This document shows positions 33,172-44,468 of a DNA stretch of 64,000 bases, piece by piece. The number at the start of each line of letters is the position of its first letter. Position 1 is the first letter of the stretch. The notes beneath the pieces are model-generated. The model had not been told where the DNA came from. It saw only the letters and a program-made list of their open reading frames with translations, and did not search any database. This DNA comes from Siderastrea radians (lineage: Eukaryota > Cnidaria > Anthozoa > Scleractinia > Rhizangiidae), in NCBI GenBank assembly GCA_964017195.1, contig OZ024895.1:13198501-13262500 (forward strand), written 5' to 3'. The translations under genes and the position numbers were made by a program.

Positions 33172-33429
33172 ATCCTCCAAGTATTGTCAGTGGACTCACC
33201 AATGAAACAGTGAACGAGACTCAAGACTTACGTCTGTTGTGTATCGCCACTGGAAACCCACAGCCACACATCACTTGGTCAAAAAGATCGGACCCTACCC
33301 CCATAAAGTCAATTGATGGCGTCCTTACTGTGAAAAATGTGAACAAAACCAATTCTGGTGTTTATCAGTGCAAAGTCAGTAACGGAGTTGGAAAAGATGC
33401 AATCGCCTCATCTGTTGTCACAGTCAACT
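33172..33429 (+). CDS. IgSF gene B, exon 5: I-set Ig domain
   Basis: Acceptor ATTTTTTAG, donor AACT/GTAAGT, phase 1-1, 86 codons. LRLLCIATGNPQPHITWSKR and NSGVYQCKVSNGVG give the Cys-Trp-Cys core. Several N-x-T sites are present (NET twice, NKT). Its domain matches the gene C exon at 62080 in order. Confidence 0.9.
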
Positions 33430-34091
33430 GTAAGTTGCAAGTATTAACATTTTTTCTGATTTCTTCCTTCATCCCTGGTATCGTAAGGGTTGTGGCATAG
33501 TTAGTGCAGCTCAACTTTGTGAGTTGATTGTTTATAATATGTCTTACTTTGCCCCCTTCTTTCCACTTTGATCTGTATCCTTCATTCTGGAGAAATTGTG
33601 TACTTAAAAGAATTTCTTCATATTAAGTTCAACAATTGACATGACATGATCCTCTTCGCGCCTTTGTGGTACATAAGGTTATGACCACAGATTTCTACTC
33701 TCCTCTGTCCCCTCGTGGCAATCTTCGCGACTTGGCGTTTCACGTCTTCCCTGTTGTTTTCATTTCAGCCTCGATCGGCCTCCTCCACGTTTCTCGTGGC
33801 CGGCCTCGTTTCCTCTTTCCGCTATCCGCTGTCCGCCTCAGTGCGGTGGTTCTCCTAATGCTATCCCGGTCTCTCCGGATAACATGTCTAAGCCATCTCC
33901 ACCTCAGTTGTCTTATTAGTGATTGTCATGTCTCGCTTATGTTCATATTAGGGCGAACTAAATTAAGGTTGTATAAAGCGTACTTTGTTATTGATTTCAT
34001 GCTATCGCGGCTCACTGTGGTTTTCAAGGTTGCAACTCATGACTTCTTATTATCAATGGTTTTTTCATTCACTCTGTGTACAAAACAACAG

Positions 34092-34355
34092 ATAAACCAG
34101 TTGGAACTCGACTAGCATCAGACGCCCAAAGTAACGGTGTCATGGCGGGCCACGCAGTAACCTTCTCCTGTAGTGCAGATAGCTTTCCTCCCCCAGAGCT
34201 TGAATTACGCTTCAACAACGCATCACTTGGTTTCTTCAAAAACGGCCTGTTTACTCTTCAACGCGTCAATACCTCTCACCAAGGAATGTACGAATGTGTC
34301 GCACGTAACCTTCTCGGAACTGGTCACAAGGCAACTCTTAACCTCACTGTATTTG
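34092..34355 (+). CDS. IgSF gene B, exon 6: Ig domain lacking the core Trp
   Basis: Acceptor AAACAACAG, donor TTTG/GTAAGT, phase 1-1, 88 codons. Both Cys are present (VTFSCSADSFPPPELELRF and HQGMYECVARNLLG), but the C-strand Trp is replaced (ELELRF). The gene C exon at 63648 shows the same lack (HIYTFY), so this is an old feature of this domain and not a lesion. Confidence 0.9.
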
Positions 34356-34610
34356 GTAAGTTTTGAGTAATTGAGACATTATTTATCACAAACAAGTTGC
34401 CAAATGTAGGTCACTAACAATCTGATTGTAAACGCAGGTCGATGAAAAGCGCACACCCTCTAAATTTTGTTGGGCAATTTGCACAAGCTTGACTCTGTCT
34501 CATGCCATAGTTCATGCTAAAACACTTTTATTTAATTTCGATCTTGTAGTTCTCCTTCAATAAAAAACCAAACGAGATTTTATAATTTACAATTTTTTCC
34601 TAACGTTGAG

Positions 34611-35038
34611 CAGGGTCTGGAAGGGGGGGGGGGGTCCTGATCCCGCATTCCCGCTCCTTTTAGAGGAGAATCCCGCATCCCGCCCTTTTTCATCGCTATC
34701 CCGAATACCGTTTTTTCTTTCCCAAAAATACGTTAAAAAAGACTAATTTCTGCAAAAGCTAATAAATTTAAGATGTAGATTGGCCCTTTTGATTGATATT
34801 TTTCGCTCGCCTGGTTGATTCGCTTTTGCCGCTAGAAAGTTTACTTGAGTCGTGACGCTTTCCCGAATTCCCGACAGACAAGCCAAAAAATCCCGCATCC
34901 CGTGCCCAAATTTTGGCGAATCCCGCTTCCCTGGTAGCAGTCAAATCCCGAATCCCGTCAAGATATTTTGCGTTTTCCCGAATCCCGCACCGTATTTTGG
35001 TCAAATCCCGGATCCCGAGAATACCCTTCCAGACCCTG
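34611..35038. mobile_element. hAT-like MITE, 428 bp, 6-bp TSD GTTGAG
   Basis: The ends CAGGGTCTGGAAGGG and CCCTTCCAGACCCTG are exact inverses. GTTGAG flanks both sides (34605-34610, 35039-35044). The interior is packed with AATCCCGCATCCCG-type repeats on both sides and a 13-bp G run. Confidence 0.75.
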
Positions 35039-35048
35039 GTTGAGGTGA

Positions 35049-35110
35049 ATAGTAGAAGCCACCCCGAGTTTGAGTAGCCAATCAGAGCGCACGAAAAACA
35101 CTATCCACTG
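35049..35110. repeat. Repeat fragment shared with 61165-61225
   Basis: CCGAGTTTGAGTAGCCAATC, then AGAGCGC.CGAAAAACA and TATCCACTGG occur here and at 61165-61225 in the same orientation. Both copies lie within about 190 bp upstream of an Ig exon acceptor (gene B exon 7, gene C exon 4). It could be a shared repeat or preserved intron homology between the paralogues. Confidence 0.5.
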
Positions 35111-35233
35111 GATTGGTTTATACTAAAAAGAAAATACAACATTACCCTACTTCAGACGAAATCCACTCACAACGTTTTCAGATCCTGGAAAAAACTTAGG
35201 ATGAATTTTAACTCAGAGTTTGTCATCTTTCAG

Positions 35234-35494
35234 TTTCACCAGTGATAGACTTTGTATCCCACAACATTACAGTAAACGAGACCGATGACGTCACATTATT
35301 CTGTAATGCATCGGCAAATCCTAACCCAGGAATCACCTGGACATTTCTTGGCGATTCCGTGGAAATGAAACCCGTTGCCAGTGAAACTCTCTTGTTACGT
35401 GGAGTCCGCAGAAAACAAAGTGGCATTTACCGATGCACGGCAGCCAATAACTTGAAAAAGACTGCCATGGCTGATGTTAAAGTTGAAATTAACT
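35234..35494 (+). CDS. IgSF gene B, exon 7: I-set Ig domain
   Basis: Acceptor ATCTTTCAG, donor AACT/GTAAGT, phase 1-1, 87 codons. VTLFCNASANPNPGITWTFL and RKQSGIYRCTAANNL supply the core residues. Extracellular, with N-glycosylation sites NIT, NET and NAS. Confidence 0.9.
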
Positions 35495-36081
35495 GTAAGT
35501 ACGACAACGAAAACAGCTTGTCAGTGTAGAGTTTTGCTTTGATTTGCAAGGCGCAGGAACTTAGCCAGTCTTTCAGAACAGACGAGGCAAGTGTTCCGAG
35601 CGTCAAAGGCGCGATCGTCTAATGGGGCATGAGGGCATGCCATTCCAAAAATGTTTAATATACTGGTTTTGAAATGCTTTTTGGCATTTTTGATAAGATG
35701 TTTCTACAAAATGCATTCTCGTGTAAGTGCAGAGCGGCAGCTTTTTAAAGTACTGCGATAAAATTTTATACCCACTTCAAGGCCATGTATAATACTGGCA
35801 CGAAATATATAGATGACGATCTCGAATTTAGTATTGCTGTTATACCCCCACCCCCCCTCCTCCCCTCGCCTTCCTGCTCCCTTTCTTGCTCTGCCTTATT
35901 TCATATTTCAGAATAATCTAGTTTGAATAGAAACTCATGAGTTTCTGGTCAGAACAGCCTATAGCATTGCCACTTATTACAGGACTAAGGAGTTACTTTC
36001 ACAGTTTGAATCGTCATCTCACTAATAAACAGCCTTGGGTTTGAGACTTCCATGCGTTGTGAAATGCGTTTTTAAGCACCT

Positions 36082-36114
<33 letters not shown>

Positions 36115-36122
36115 TGTTATTA

Positions 36123-36163
<41 letters not shown>

Positions 36164-36175
36164 GTTGTTGTTGTT
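36082..36175. repeat. (ATT)n microsatellite upstream of gene B exon 8
   Basis: About 30 ATT units with a few TTG interruptions, ending about 45 bp before the exon 8 acceptor. Confidence 0.9.
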
Positions 36176-36221
36176 AAAAGCCGTCGGGGACAAAATGTGT
36201 CTATCTGTCGTTATGTTTTAG

Positions 36222-36488
36222 ACAAACCAGAAATCAAAGGCGGAACTTCAGTAGAAATCACGTCTTGGATAAACCACGAAAGTGAGGTTATATGTGAGGT
36301 GGAGGGCGTTCCAGTGCCAGAAATCACATGGAGTCGTGATGGCACAGTGACATATTCAATACAGTTTCGTTCTCGCATCAGTACAATCAAGTTTACACCT
36401 CAAGAGGCAAAGGACTTTGGTGATTATGTTTGTAAAGGGAAGAACGTTCTTGGTGCTGCAAAGAAGACCATAACTGTTAAACAACTTG
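36222..36488 (+). CDS. IgSF gene B, exon 8: I-set Ig domain
   Basis: Acceptor TATGTTTTAG, donor CTTG/GTAAGA, phase 1-1, 89 codons. SEVICEVEGVPVPEITWSRD and EAKDFGDYVCKGKNVLG give a clear I-set core. It is the last Ig domain before the FN3 domain. Confidence 0.9.
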
Positions 36489-37461
36489 GTAAGAAATTCA
36501 CACCATTGACTATATACCCTCTAACTTCTGTTTTCTTAAAATATTAAATTAGTTAGTGTAACTGGTGTATTGATGAGGCTCCTAGTGGGCGAAAATGTAC
36601 TTAATATTGCGATTTGATGGCTAAGGCCATATTTTCTTATCTTTATGGCTCTGGATTGTCCGTTAACAGATAACATTTTCAAATTACCAGCTCCTGCTTG
36701 GTTTGATCAGGAACTTTTCAAACGCTTAACAGGGTTTTGTAAAGCCTTTTTAAGACTAGAAGCCTTTTACCCATTAAAAAAAACACTTACAAAGCAAGCA
36801 ACAACATAAGAAACGAAGCATAAGCACAAGGATAATGACATGCATTATATTAGGCACAAGTACAAGTTGACAAGCGAAGACACAGTCACAACTGCGTTAC
36901 GCGAGTCCAATATGGCGGACGCTCTTTGTTTGTTATTCGGCACAGGACTGATTGGGAGTGCACTCGTGTCTGTAGGCCAGGGCCTCGATCGAGCCAAATA
37001 TATTTTCCGTCAGGCACGAGTCAATAAGTATTTTATCATACCACCGTTTGCTTGTGAATGCTCAATGAAAGTTCAAGTGCGTATGCGCGCTGTAAATGAA
37101 TAGACGCGTGTAGGGCCGGGCGGCTTTTTCTGGACCGGCTCGCGTCAACCCGTCCAGCTCTACTCACGTCAGCTCGCTGTGAAAGCGGGACCGTACGGTG
37201 GTAGAATATTGCGCTTATGTTTGCCTTCTCCCGGATTACACAACGTCGATGCAAGCATAAGAATGAGAACAAAGAAAATACAAATACACAAAATCGTTTT
37301 TCCTTTGTTGTACTTATTTCTTCTTTTGATAATTTCAAGGACATGTGAGAGAATCGTGTTCTTACAATTAAACGACCCGTCTAGTTAGTTCAAGACCTTT
37401 GAGGCATTCTCTCTTAAAAGTATCATTATTGGTGATCAGTTGTTTCTTTCATGTTTCCTAG

Positions 37462-37764
37462 TCGTTCCAGAAGCACCAGAAATTCTGCGAATTGACCGAG
37501 GTGTTAACAACCTGGAAATCCACTGGAAAGTGACCATTGCTAACCCAAATTATCCTATCCTGGATTATTTGGTACAGATCAAGCAAAAAGAAGGATCGCA
37601 AAAATGGATGAACTGTACGCAAATGACTCGCGAAACAAGTTCCATGATGTGCGTTATGAACGAGTTAGAGACCAACACAGAATACGTTGTACGACTTGCC
37701 GCCAAGAATGTTGTGGGATACAGTGAGTTTACTGTGAGAGAAGTTTCAACTGAGGATGCCCCAG
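37462..37764 (+). CDS. IgSF gene B, exon 9: fibronectin type III domain
   Basis: Acceptor TGTTTCCTAG, donor CCAG/GTAACA, phase 1-1, 101 codons. VPEAPEILRI, LEIHWKV, PILDYLVQIK and ETNTEYVVRLAAKNVVGYSE follow the FN3 pattern (Pro start, B-strand Trp, C-strand Tyr, F-strand TEYVVR-A-N-G). Juxtamembrane placement of FN3 after Ig domains is typical of adhesion receptors. Confidence 0.9.
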
Positions 37765-38792
37765 GTAACAAGAGATAAATTATTATCTCTCTCGATTATT
37801 GCATTTTTAGCTTTCTGACTGGTTCAATTCATCGCATTCAGGTTATCAGCACAGAAGCCCGCGTTTGCCTTATCAGGACAACGGATTCCACGTTAAGTGT
37901 CGCGGCGTTGAAACGTTTTCCCCGCCAAGCAAAAAGTTTGTCAAAAATATGGCAAAAATAATTCAGCGACGGTTACCGAGGTTGAGAATTTAAAACATTA
38001 CACTCGCACTGGTTTGATCTGGGGTGATAACGATCAACTCGGTATTACGTGCCTCGTTGGTTATTTATCATCCCATATCTATCGGAAGCTCGTGAAATAA
38101 TTGTTGAATGTCCCTAAAATTAACCTAAGTTCATTAATTAATTCCTTCTGGCGGACCAATCAGGACATGTCGGTCTACCCGGACTAGTTAGCGCACCAGG
38201 GTTAAGAAGCAGCCGTTGTGGGTCTCTAGGCTCACCAGTGGCAAAGAGGTGGTATGTGTGTGTGTGTAGGGGGGGGGGGGGGAGGAGTTGAGGGTGCGCT
38301 GGGAAGGTGCTAGCGATGTTTATCATAATAATGAGCTATTATGTGGTATCTTTGATCGTGTTATTTTGGCCCAAATCGTCTCTACCTGTCCATAGGTCAA
38401 CCTTTGCCCTTGGTTTGTGTTTCCACGAAATTTCCCGTTTTTTGTGCTCTTTTTACCGTATTAGGCATTCTGTGATTGGTTTGATTGCTTTTGAGTCAGT
38501 TTTGACGGTTTCTAAATTTGGCAGCAATCCAAGATGGCGGATCTAAGAATGCGGCTGTTTTGAAATCATAACATAATGTTTACTTCATGTAGCGTTATCA
38601 TCTGTTTTTGCGGACCCTATAAGGAAATATTACCCTCGCCAAGTATCAATGTGACAACTTTAATGCTCCTGAAATAATGCATGAAGAGCCAGCTAAACCA
38701 CCCCACTGACCGCGAAAACATTTCAGTCCCGAAAAGCCAAATATGTATAACTTATAGTGAAATTTGATGCTTAGAAACTTTTTTATTCACAG

Positions 38793-38951
38793 GATATAGG
38801 GTATACTATCGTGCCCAAAATCGACCCAAAATGTTTCGGCCGGCTTTCGAGAAACGCGCGCCCGGTCCCAAAGGACCAAGAAGAACAACAGAGCGGTCTG
38901 AATTGGGTGAAGTCAATGGAAACACGGACAAACAACGGCGTGATGGTCATG
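38793..38951 (+). CDS. IgSF gene B, exon 10: stalk
   Basis: Acceptor TTATTCACAG, donor CATG/GTAAAT, phase 1-1, 53 codons with no stop. It begins YRVYYRAQNRPKMF and then becomes basic and charged (KRAPGPKGPRRTTER, TDKQRRDGHG). No fold is recognised, though the first strand resembles an FN3 strand. A 66-bp intron separates it from the transmembrane exon. It is included because phases fit exactly on both sides; it may be an alternative exon. Confidence 0.6.
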
Positions 38952-39017
38952 GTAAATGAAGAAATGTCGGAAACATACAAAAAATGCTAAGTCTGATTCT
39001 AAAATTTAATTACACAG

Positions 39018-39152
39018 AGACAAAGGAGAAACAGAAAGATTTACCAGGAAGTACTGTCGATTGGATCATTGGAGTAATTATTGCTCTCGCCGCTCTCATC
39101 GTTTTAATTGTTGCTATAGCAATACACAGACGAAGACGCGCACGTTCGCAAG
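39018..39152 (+). CDS. IgSF gene B, exon 11: transmembrane segment
   Basis: Acceptor ATTACACAG, donor GCAAG/GTTTGT, phase 1-1. TKEKQKDLPGSTVDW is followed by a hydrophobic helix (IIGVIIALAALIVLIVAIAI) and a stop-transfer run HRRRRARSQ, so type I topology with a cytoplasmic C-terminus. Homologous to the gene A exon at 7336-7468. Confidence 0.9.
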
Positions 39153-39545
39153 GTTTGTTGTCAGAGATAAATAGCTATTTCAGAAAAAGCTTTTTATTGG
39201 CCAATATTAACAAATGGTTAACGCACAGGGTGCAGCGATCGAGCTATTGATGCAAGCGATAGGTTGTTAAGCACGTAGAATATTTTCAACTTTGAAAAGA
39301 TATTATTTAACTGAAAAGATTTTGATTTTCCAGTGGGAAGATTTAATTATTGCAAATAGACAATTTTTTTTTTCAATTTACAAGTAGATGATGATATGGA
39401 ATCTTCTAAAGAAATTTAACTGCTAAGAATCTTTTATGTGGCGTCCTCTAATTGTTTAAGACACAGTGTGTATCATGCGACCTTATTTATCTCAATGCCT
39501 CAGTTTCCAAGGATTCAAATAAATCTTAACTTTTTTATATTTCAG

Positions 39546-39576
39546 AGATGAGTAGTGATCAGGAAGTTCATGAAAG
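39546..39576 (+). CDS. IgSF gene B, exon 12: cytoplasmic micro-exon
   Basis: 31 nt, acceptor TATTTCAG, donor AAAG/GTTGGT, phase 1 in and 2 out, encoding EMSSDQEVHE plus a split codon. It matches the gene A micro-exon at 8865-8892 in phase and ending. Confidence 0.75.
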
Positions 39577-39656
39577 GTTGGTTATTTAATGTTTTTTTCG
39601 TATTTTAAACTAAGAAACGTTGTGTCAGTCACTTTCCTCCTAAAAGGTTGCTTCAG

Positions 39657-39739
39657 TACAAAGACAGAGAGACAACCTGGAAAATGGATAGGAAACAGGG
39701 AAATTAAAACAAAGGAGTGGGGTATCATTAAAACAAATG
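39657..39739 (+). CDS. IgSF gene B, tail exon 13 (option 1)
   Basis: The acceptor GGTTGCTTCAG enters in phase 2 from exon 12 and leaves in phase 1 at AATG/GTAAGC. It encodes STKTERQPGKWIGNREIKTK then EWGIIKTN. Good splice sites and correct phases support use; no equivalent was found in gene A. Confidence 0.55.
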
Positions 39740-39828
39740 GTAAGCCTCCCCGGCGAGCGCTAAGTTTCCTCCCCAAAGCGCATTCTTGCTTTGTTTGTCT
39801 TCTCCTCATGCAATCTCCGCTAATATAG

Positions 39829-39971
39829 AGAGAATCCAGAGAGAAGAGATTAGCTTCAACTACCTTTGTGCCTCCTATGCAACGTGTATGTCACCACTGA
39901 TTACTTCTTATTTTACCAAAGAGAGTCTGTTGGAGAATCGTAGCTATGGGTATAAGACAAGCCACTACTAG
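39829..39971 (+). CDS. IgSF gene B, terminal tail exon 14 (option 1)
   Basis: The acceptor CTAATATAG after an 88-bp pyrimidine-rich intron enters in phase 1 from exon 13 and runs 47 codons to TAG 39969-39971. It contains several Tyr (ISFNYLCASY, RSYGYKTSHY) that could be phosphorylation sites; none fits a strict ITIM or ITAM. Confidence 0.5.
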
Positions 39972-40329
39972 GGCTAAAGGAGAAGCTGTGAACTGGATAT
40001 GGGTTCATGGAGAGGAACTTTTTATCTGTAGGGTGGCTGAAGCTTTAGTTAAGTTTCAAAGCCATTTCGGTCTTTCCTGGTTGTAAATGTGCTTCGCTCT
40101 TGTTTTACTACTTTCTGTGATTGCGCCTCTAATTACAGGTAAAATACGTTTCCCGCGTTCTGTGCCACGTGCATCTCGTTTGGTTACTGACTGGGTCAGC
40201 ACCTATTATGATTGGCATAATTAGCCAAAGTGTTCCTTTGCTTTGATTTTACAATACCTAATTTAAAGCCACTTCAATGTATAAGAAACGCAGCAATTTT
40301 CTTATTTTTTCTGATTTCTGTTTCGGTAG

Positions 40330-40420
40330 CCTCAAGAAAGTAACCATTACCAAACATGATAATCCAACGATGGAAACGAACGTGCAGACAGATGCGTCAG
40401 AGGTTATTCTTATGCCTTAA
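40330..40420 (+). CDS. IgSF gene B, alternative tail exon (option 2)
   Basis: The acceptor TTTCGGTAG enters in phase 2, so it would splice directly from exon 12. It reads SLKKVTITKHDNPTMETNVQ then TDASEVILMP and stops at TAA 40418-40420. It weakly resembles the gene A exon at 9287 (same phase, similar -VN-H-N and terminal acidic residues). A donor-like GAG/GTTATT at 40402 is an alternative end. After exon 14 it would be out of use. Confidence 0.45.
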
Positions 40421-40734
40421 TTTTTTTTAACAGACCAATCTCCTACCCAGACTCCGCGGACTACTCGGTTAGCTGATGGTCGCCAGGAGGGACGATGACC
40501 TAGGAGTCTGCGAAATCTGGGTACCAGATTGTTAACGTACTAATTTAAAATCATACCGGGCACTAGTGAGTGGACAAGAATAATTTTTCTCCAGTAAAAA
40601 GAACAATATTCAGCTGAAAAAGGTTATAGCTAGTGACATTGTTGATGCTCATGTTGTTATTATTTACCTCAAATGTTTAATTTTTTACCACCTCCCAATT
40701 TCCTTATCATTGACTAACTCGCTTTGACATCCCT

Positions 40735-40818
40735 CCCTCTCTCCATCCATCTATCCATCCATCCATCCATCATCCATCCATCCATCCATCCATCCATCCA
40801 TCCATCCATCCATCCATA
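40735..40818. repeat. (CCAT)n microsatellite at LINE 5' end
   Basis: About twenty CCAT units, ending exactly where the truncated LINE frame begins. Confidence 0.85.
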
Positions 40819-43800
40819 CAAATAGTTTACTTAAACATATCGATGAGCTGAGAGTCCTAATGATAAATCAACCTCTTGACATTTTAGCTATTAACGAATC
40901 TAAACTCGATGAAAGCGATTCTGATCAGATGCTTTCCTTGCATGGATATACAATCGTTCGTGGAGATAGGAATAAGCGCGGTGGAGGGCTTTGCGTATAT
41001 TTACGCGACTCGATATTATTTAAGAGATTACACGAGTTTGAAGATGAAAATCTTGAGTTGATCGCCCTGGAAATTCAAAAACCCAATTCAACGCCTTTTC
41101 TCTTCACTGCTTGGTATCGACCACCGAAATTGGATTCTGACCATTTCAAATATTTCGAGTTGTTTTTGGAGAAAGTAGATCCAAAATATAAAGAAATTTA
41201 CATACTTGGCGACTTGAATTGCAATTATTTATCGAATCCCCTAGAGTTTCATACTTCACAACTAGTAAATGTGTTGATTAATTATCAGATGAAGCAGGTG
41301 TTAACCGAACCCACAAGGGTCAGTACTACCTCAGAAACGTTAATTGATCTTGTTATTACCAATAGTGAAGAAAAGTTAACTCACTCAGGGGTTTACCCAC
41401 TTTCAATTAGTGACCACTATCTTATTTATGCAGTCAGAAAGATAGCTATTCCCAAGGGTCGCCCAAGGTGTGTCGAGTCAAGAAATTTTAAACGCTTTGA
41501 CGAAGCAAATTTTAAAATTGATCTCATTAATGCACCTTGGCCTTCTGTTGACGAATTTCAAGACGTAAATAGGCTTCTTTCGATATATTAAAATTCAGCT
41601 TGGTAGCGAGGCCTAGAGGACACAAATAAAAGAAATTTTACAAGCATGTTTATTCATTTCTTTTGTTTGTGTCCTCTAGGCCTCGCTACCAAGCTGAATT
41701 TTAATATATTGAAAGAAGCCTACTATGCATGGACTGCGTGGAGCAATGTATTTCTACGTGTTATTGATGAGCATGCCCCCTGCCGCACTATTCAAGTACG
41801 AAACAAACCTGCACCGTGGCTAAATTCAAACATAAAGCAAATGATGTTTAAGCGAGATTGGTTAAAGAAAAAAGCTGCAAAGTCGGGGTCGACTGAAGAT
41901 TGGGCAGCTTATAGAACTTTAAGAAATTCGGTAAATAAAGAGATAAGGCTAGCCAAGAAACGTTTTTATCAGTCGGAGATAAACGAGGCGACCGGTGATC
42001 AAAGGGCAACCTGGAAAGTGCTTAATGATCTTTTGGGAAAGAAATCAAGTAACACCAAGATAGCTGAGTTAAAAACTGACTCTGGTGTGACTGTTACTGA
42101 ACCAAAGGAACTCGCTGATTACTTAAACAAACATTTTGCAGCGATCGGCCCAAATCTCGCCTCAAAGATTCCAGTGGAACAAGCTAACATTAGGCCTGAG
42201 CATTTTTTGTCCATGAAGGATACTAGCTTCCATTTAAAGAAAGTCGAGCCTTCCCGGGTACTAAAGTTACTTAACGGGGTAAATGCAAGAAAAGCCACTG
42301 GTATAGATAAGATATCCAACAGAAATTTGAAAATAGCTGCCCCTGTTATTTACGGAAGCCTAACAGACATTTTTAATTTATCCATCGCCTCAAATGTGTT
42401 TCCCTCGGATTGGAAAGTAGCAAAAATCTCTCCAGTTTTCAAATCGGGAAACAAGAATGAAGCAAACAATTACAGACCGATTTCTGTTTTGCCAACAATT
42501 GCGCGAGTTTTTGAAAAACTAGTATTTGAGCAGTTGTATTCTTATTTTAGTGAAAATAAGTTCCTGTATGCGCATCAATCAGGATTCAGAGCTCTTCATT
42601 CTACCGTTACTTCTCTACTCGATATGACAAATGAGTGGTGTTGTAATATTGATAAGGGAATGGTAAGCGGAGTTCTCGTCCTGGATTTGAAAAAAGTTTT
42701 TGATACTGTTGACCACGAGATTCTCCTTAAGAAGTTAAGATGGTATGGAGTTGAAACTCCAGCAGTCAATTGGTTCAGGTCCTATTTGGCAAACAGGAAA
42801 CAAGTATGTTACGTTAATGGTGTCATGTCAGCAGCAGACTTCGTAACATGTGGGGTACCCAAAGGTTCAATCCTGTGCCCGTTACTCTTTCTGATTTACG
42901 TTAACGATATTCCTAAAAGTTTAAATTATGGAGAAGCGAGGTTATTTGCTGATGACACTAATTTAACGTTCTCAGGCTGCAGTTTGCCTTCTCTACAAGA
43001 TAAAATGACCAAAGATCTTAAGGGTATAGCTTCTTGGCTGTCCATCAATAAGCTTACCCTAAACGTGTTAAAAACTGATTTCATGGTCATAGGTTCAAGA
43101 CAAAGAGTAGCTAGTCTCGAGGGTGAGATAAACCTTTCTTTGTTTCACACTGAATTAGAGAGAGTGCAATCTGTAAAATGCCTAGGTGTCAATATTGATG
43201 AATACTTAACATGGGATAACCACATATTAAGTATAAGGCAGAAAGTCACACGCAACTTAAGTATTCTAGAAAAGGTTAAACCTGTATTAAAAGTAGAAAA
43301 CTTAATTGACATTTACCGGACAATAATTGAACCTTATTTCACATATTGTTGTATTGTTTGGGACTCTATAGGTGAAACACAAATGGCTAATTTGCAAAAA
43401 CTCCAAAACCGAGCAGCACGCTTCATAACTGGTGCCTCTTATCTGAAAAGATCTTGTGATCTTCTTGCAGAATTAGGGTGGTTGAATTTGGAGGCGATGG
43501 GACAGCGTCAAAAGGCTATCTTGATGTTTAAAGTATTAAACGGCCTGAATCCCCCGTATTTGTCTGAAATGTTTACACATAAGACTTCTTTTCAAAATTA
43601 TGGACTGCGATCTTCCAAAATGAACCTTGAGCTTCCAAAATGCCGCACAAACTATTACAAAAATAGTTTTGCTTTTTCTGGAGCTAAGCTATGGAATGAT
43701 TTGCCTCCAAGTGTTAAAGATGAAAGTTCCCTTAAGGTGTTTCGAGACAGTTTTGGGGGGACCATACCTAACTTTTTGAATCGGCTCTTAGACAGTCTTC

Positions 43801-43820
43801 TCCTTGTCAGATCAACGTGA
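40819..43820 (+). mobile_element. CR1/L2-type LINE, 5'-truncated, ORF2 split by hairpin
   Basis: ORF2 starts mid-endonuclease ([30 protein letters not shown]) with the APE endonuclease boxes YILGDLNCNY and SISDHYLIY. A 66-bp-arm hairpin with a stop near 41590 interrupts it. The reverse transcriptase then follows in the same frame: NNYRPISVLPTIARVFEKLV, LDLKKVFDTVDH, catalytic ARLFADDTNLTFS, and the C-terminal SGAKLWNDLPPSVKDESSLK. The protein would nick DNA and prime reverse transcription. Changes in normally constant boxes (PKGSILCPLLF for the usual PQGS-LGPLLF) also suggest decay. The endonuclease start is missing at the (CCAT)n junction. Confidence 0.85.
41571..41721. repeat. Hairpin insertion in LINE ORF2, 66-bp arms
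   Basis: AGGCTTCTTTCGATATATTA... and its inverse ...TAATATATTGAAAGAAGCCT pair over about 66 bp with about two mismatches, around a ~19-bp loop. It adds an in-frame stop but restores the LINE frame afterwards. Confidence 0.85.
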
Positions 43821-44194
43821 AATTTCCAGTACTTGTTGGTTTGAATTGAACTTTAGCGTGCTTTACATTTTGTAAAAACCGATATTTCCATGACAACGAT
43901 AAACAAAAATCCTCGAAAACAGTAAAATTGAAATTTTGCACGATCCAGATTTCGCTTCGAAAAGCAAATACCGGCGTCTTAAACTGTGGTGTATGGCAAA
44001 CAAAATATACAAGAACAAAAAAATTCTGTATGTTTGTTTTGAAGTAATTCTGAAGTAATTCTGTATGTTTGTTTTGAAGTAAATGGCAAAAACATTTTCA
44101 ACCTTAGTTTTTGCCTAGTAATAGTAAATGCACCGAAAAGTAATCAACGCTTTGCTAAAATGGCTAGTAAATACTGTTAAAGTGGGGTGTGGAC

Positions 44195-44285
44195 AAAACC
44201 TGGGCCTGGGCCCATGGGCCAGCCCATGGGCTACCCTATGGGCTACCTTATGGGCTACCCTATGGGCTACCCTGTGGGCCACCCC
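44195..44285. repeat. Short tandem array of CCCATGGGC / TATGGGCTACC (left arm)
   Basis: Units of about 10-13 bp such as CCCATGGGCCAG and CCTATGGGCTA, partly palindromic. The mirror copy is at about 47320-47415 in the right arm. Confidence 0.8.
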
Positions 44286-44468
44286 CAATTTTTTTTTCAA
44301 TAAAAATAAAAAATAGTAAACATAAGAAAAAATAAATTAAAAATTAATTTCTTATTAATTTATCAATTATTGATCTTTAAAAAAGTTGGTGGCTGTGGTG
44401 GATTAATTTATTGATTATGTAATTAAGCAGAAACATAAAACAAATTAAAACAAAACAAAAGAGAAATA

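Noticed and set aside
36840..37103. 87-codon ORF between gene B exons 8 and 9
   Set aside because: No phase-compatible splice sites and no Ig or FN3 signature.
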